Shown here: one piece after another, positions 4,867 through 5,694 of the stretch
Position numbering within the stretch: position 1 is the first letter of the stretch
How the letters are laid out: each line of letters begins with the position of its first letter
Notes under the pieces: model-generated
What the model was told of the DNA's origin: nothing
Database searches by the model: none
What the model saw: the letters and a program-made list of their open reading frames with translations, nothing else
Origin: an uncultured Coriobacteriaceae bacterium
GTDB taxonomy: Bacteria; Actinomycetota; Coriobacteriia; Coriobacteriales; UMGS124
Reading direction: 5' to 3'
NCBI GenBank assembly: GCA_900539345.1
Contig: UQBS01000096.1
Location: 1 to 5,694 of the forward strand
Length of the DNA stretch: 5,694 bases
Made by a program: the position numbers and the translations under genes

Positions 4867-5694
4867 ATGGAGAACGTCATCAACCGCAGGTCCCTCGTCA
4901 AGGGCGCAGCGCTCGCCTCCGCGGGCCTGGCCGCCGCCGCGCTGGCCTGCCGCCAGCCCAAGGCGGCGCTGGCCGCCGACGAGGTCGCCTTCGACGAGGA
5001 GTGCGACGTCCTGGTCGTCGGCTCGGGCTACTCGGGGCTGGCCGCCGCCTACGAGGCCGCCATGGCCGGCGCCGACGTCAAGGTCGTCGAGAAGCTCGCC
5101 GTCGTCGGCGGCAACTCCCTGGTGGCCGACGGCGACTTCGCCGTGTGCGGGTCTGCCGGCCAGAAGGCCAAGGGCATCGAGGACACCGTCGAGAAGTACG
5201 TCCACGACATGCAGGTGGCGGGCCTGTTCCTCAACGACGTCGAGAAGTGCCGCGTCATCGCCGAGAGGTCCAACGAGACCTGGGAGTGGACGCGCGACGT
5301 GCTGGGCACCGAGTGGCAGACGGACGAGGAGACCGGCGAGGCAAAGCCGATCCCCTACGGCGGCCACTCCGTCATGCGCACCCTGCACCCCGTGAGCGCC
5401 CACGGCGCCTCCATCGTGCTGCCCCTGCAGGAGAGGCTCTCCGAGATGGGCGTCGAGGTCCAGACCGAGACCATGCTCGCCAACCTCGTGAAGGACGCCT
5501 CCGGCCGCGTCGTCGGCGCGGAGCTGTGCGTGGGCGCCACCGACAACGACGTGACCACCGGCGAGCCCCTCTACGTCAAGGCCCGCCGCGGCGTCGTCCT
5601 GGCCTCCGGCGGCTTCGGCCGCGACGTCGAGTGGCGCAAGCAGCACGACCCGCGCCTGGACGGGTCCGTCGACTGCACCAACGCCGCCGGCGCC
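4867..5694 (+). CDS. Tat-exported FAD-dependent fumarate-reductase-like flavoprotein (partial, 3' end outside window)
   Basis: This is the N-terminal 276 codons of a flavocytochrome-c/FrdA-like oxidoreductase, which in anaerobic Actinobacteria reduce fumarate or other enoates and dietary or host compounds outside the cytoplasmic membrane. AAAGGGGA at 4853-4860 precedes the ATG. A twin-arginine signal comes first: NRRSLVK (R7, R8), a hydrophobic stretch to ~27, and possible cleavage after AALA (~36). C28 follows ALA, a weak lipobox. The FAD-binding Rossmann segment is CDVLVVGSGYSGLAAA (47-61, GxGxxG at 52-57) with E75 ending strand 2, then VGGNS (80-84). GGHSVMRTLHP (165-175) is a plausible substrate-side segment. 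RGVVLASGGFGRD (241-253) is the typical second FAD-contact strand. The window ends in TNAAGA, just before the expected TGDG motif. No heme-binding CXXCH is seen in this part. Substrate cannot be told from sequence. Confidence 0.9.
   Translation, partial: MENVINRRSLVKGAALASAGLAAAALACRQPKAALAADEVAFDEECDVLVVGSGYSGLAAAYEAAMAGADVKVVEKLAVVGGNSLVADGDFAVCGSAGQKAKGIEDTVEKYVHDMQVAGLFLNDVEKCRVIAERSNETWEWTRDVLGTEWQTDEETGEAKPIPYGGHSVMRTLHPVSAHGASIVLPLQERLSEMGVEVQTETMLANLVKDASGRVVGAELCVGATDNDVTTGEPLYVKARRGVVLASGGFGRDVEWRKQHDPRLDGSVDCTNAAGA

Noticed and set aside
4250..5646. Long open frames overlapping the flavoprotein gene (plus strand 4250-5395, minus strand 4603-5646)
   Set aside because: Their translations are Ala/Gly/Pro/Arg-rich shadows of the flavoprotein and GC-rich leader, with no conserved motif.

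Overview
The window most resembles an accessory stretch of a high-GC anaerobic actinobacterium of the Coriobacteriia (Eggerthella/Slackia-like). This is an inference from the gene types: a Tat-exported FAD fumarate-reductase-like enzyme, a NapH-type membrane ferredoxin, an AbiE locus and a relic of the AAA-ATPase/DUF1703 family. Base composition is mosaic. The first ~2.3 kb is clearly less GC-rich than the last ~1.6 kb, which suggests that the AbiE block was acquired.

Layout. Positions 1-557 hold no convincing gene but contain a large imperfect inverted repeat. Each arm carries copies of a ~41-bp unit centred on GACTACTCCGAAAC, and a hairpin and a palindrome sit between the arms. Positions 641-2137 hold an AbiE type IV toxin-antitoxin operon: an 18-bp perfect inverted repeat that is probably the antitoxin's own operator, an intact abiEi antitoxin, and a 4-nt-overlapping abiEii nucleotidyltransferase toxin. 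The toxin is broken by two compensating 1-nt indels, each in an A4 run. Positions 2138-2320 are intergenic with small inverted repeats. Positions 2321-2598 (minus) are an internally deleted AAA-ATPase/DUF1703 relic. Positions 2785-3621 (minus) encode an intact six-helix membrane ferredoxin. Positions 3820-4053 encode a two-helix small membrane protein interrupted by one in-frame TGA. Positions 4054-4866 are a very GC-rich, gene-free leader with several inverted repeats. Positions 4867-5694 are the N-terminal 276 codons of a Tat-targeted flavoprotein that runs off the window.

How the parts work together. AbiEi and AbiEii would form an abortive-infection module that represses its own transcription. 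As the sequence reads, only the antitoxin is intact. The membrane ferredoxin and the exported flavoprotein are both electron-transfer proteins of anaerobic respiration, but they lie on opposite strands with ~1.2 kb between their starts, so a direct partnership is only a possibility.

I did not find a complete, clearly new multi-gene system. The best leads are the inverted array of 41-bp units (about 125-490), the nested stem structure at 4696-4800 ahead of the flavoprotein promoter, the double-frameshift toxin beside an intact antitoxin, and the TGA-interrupted membrane protein.
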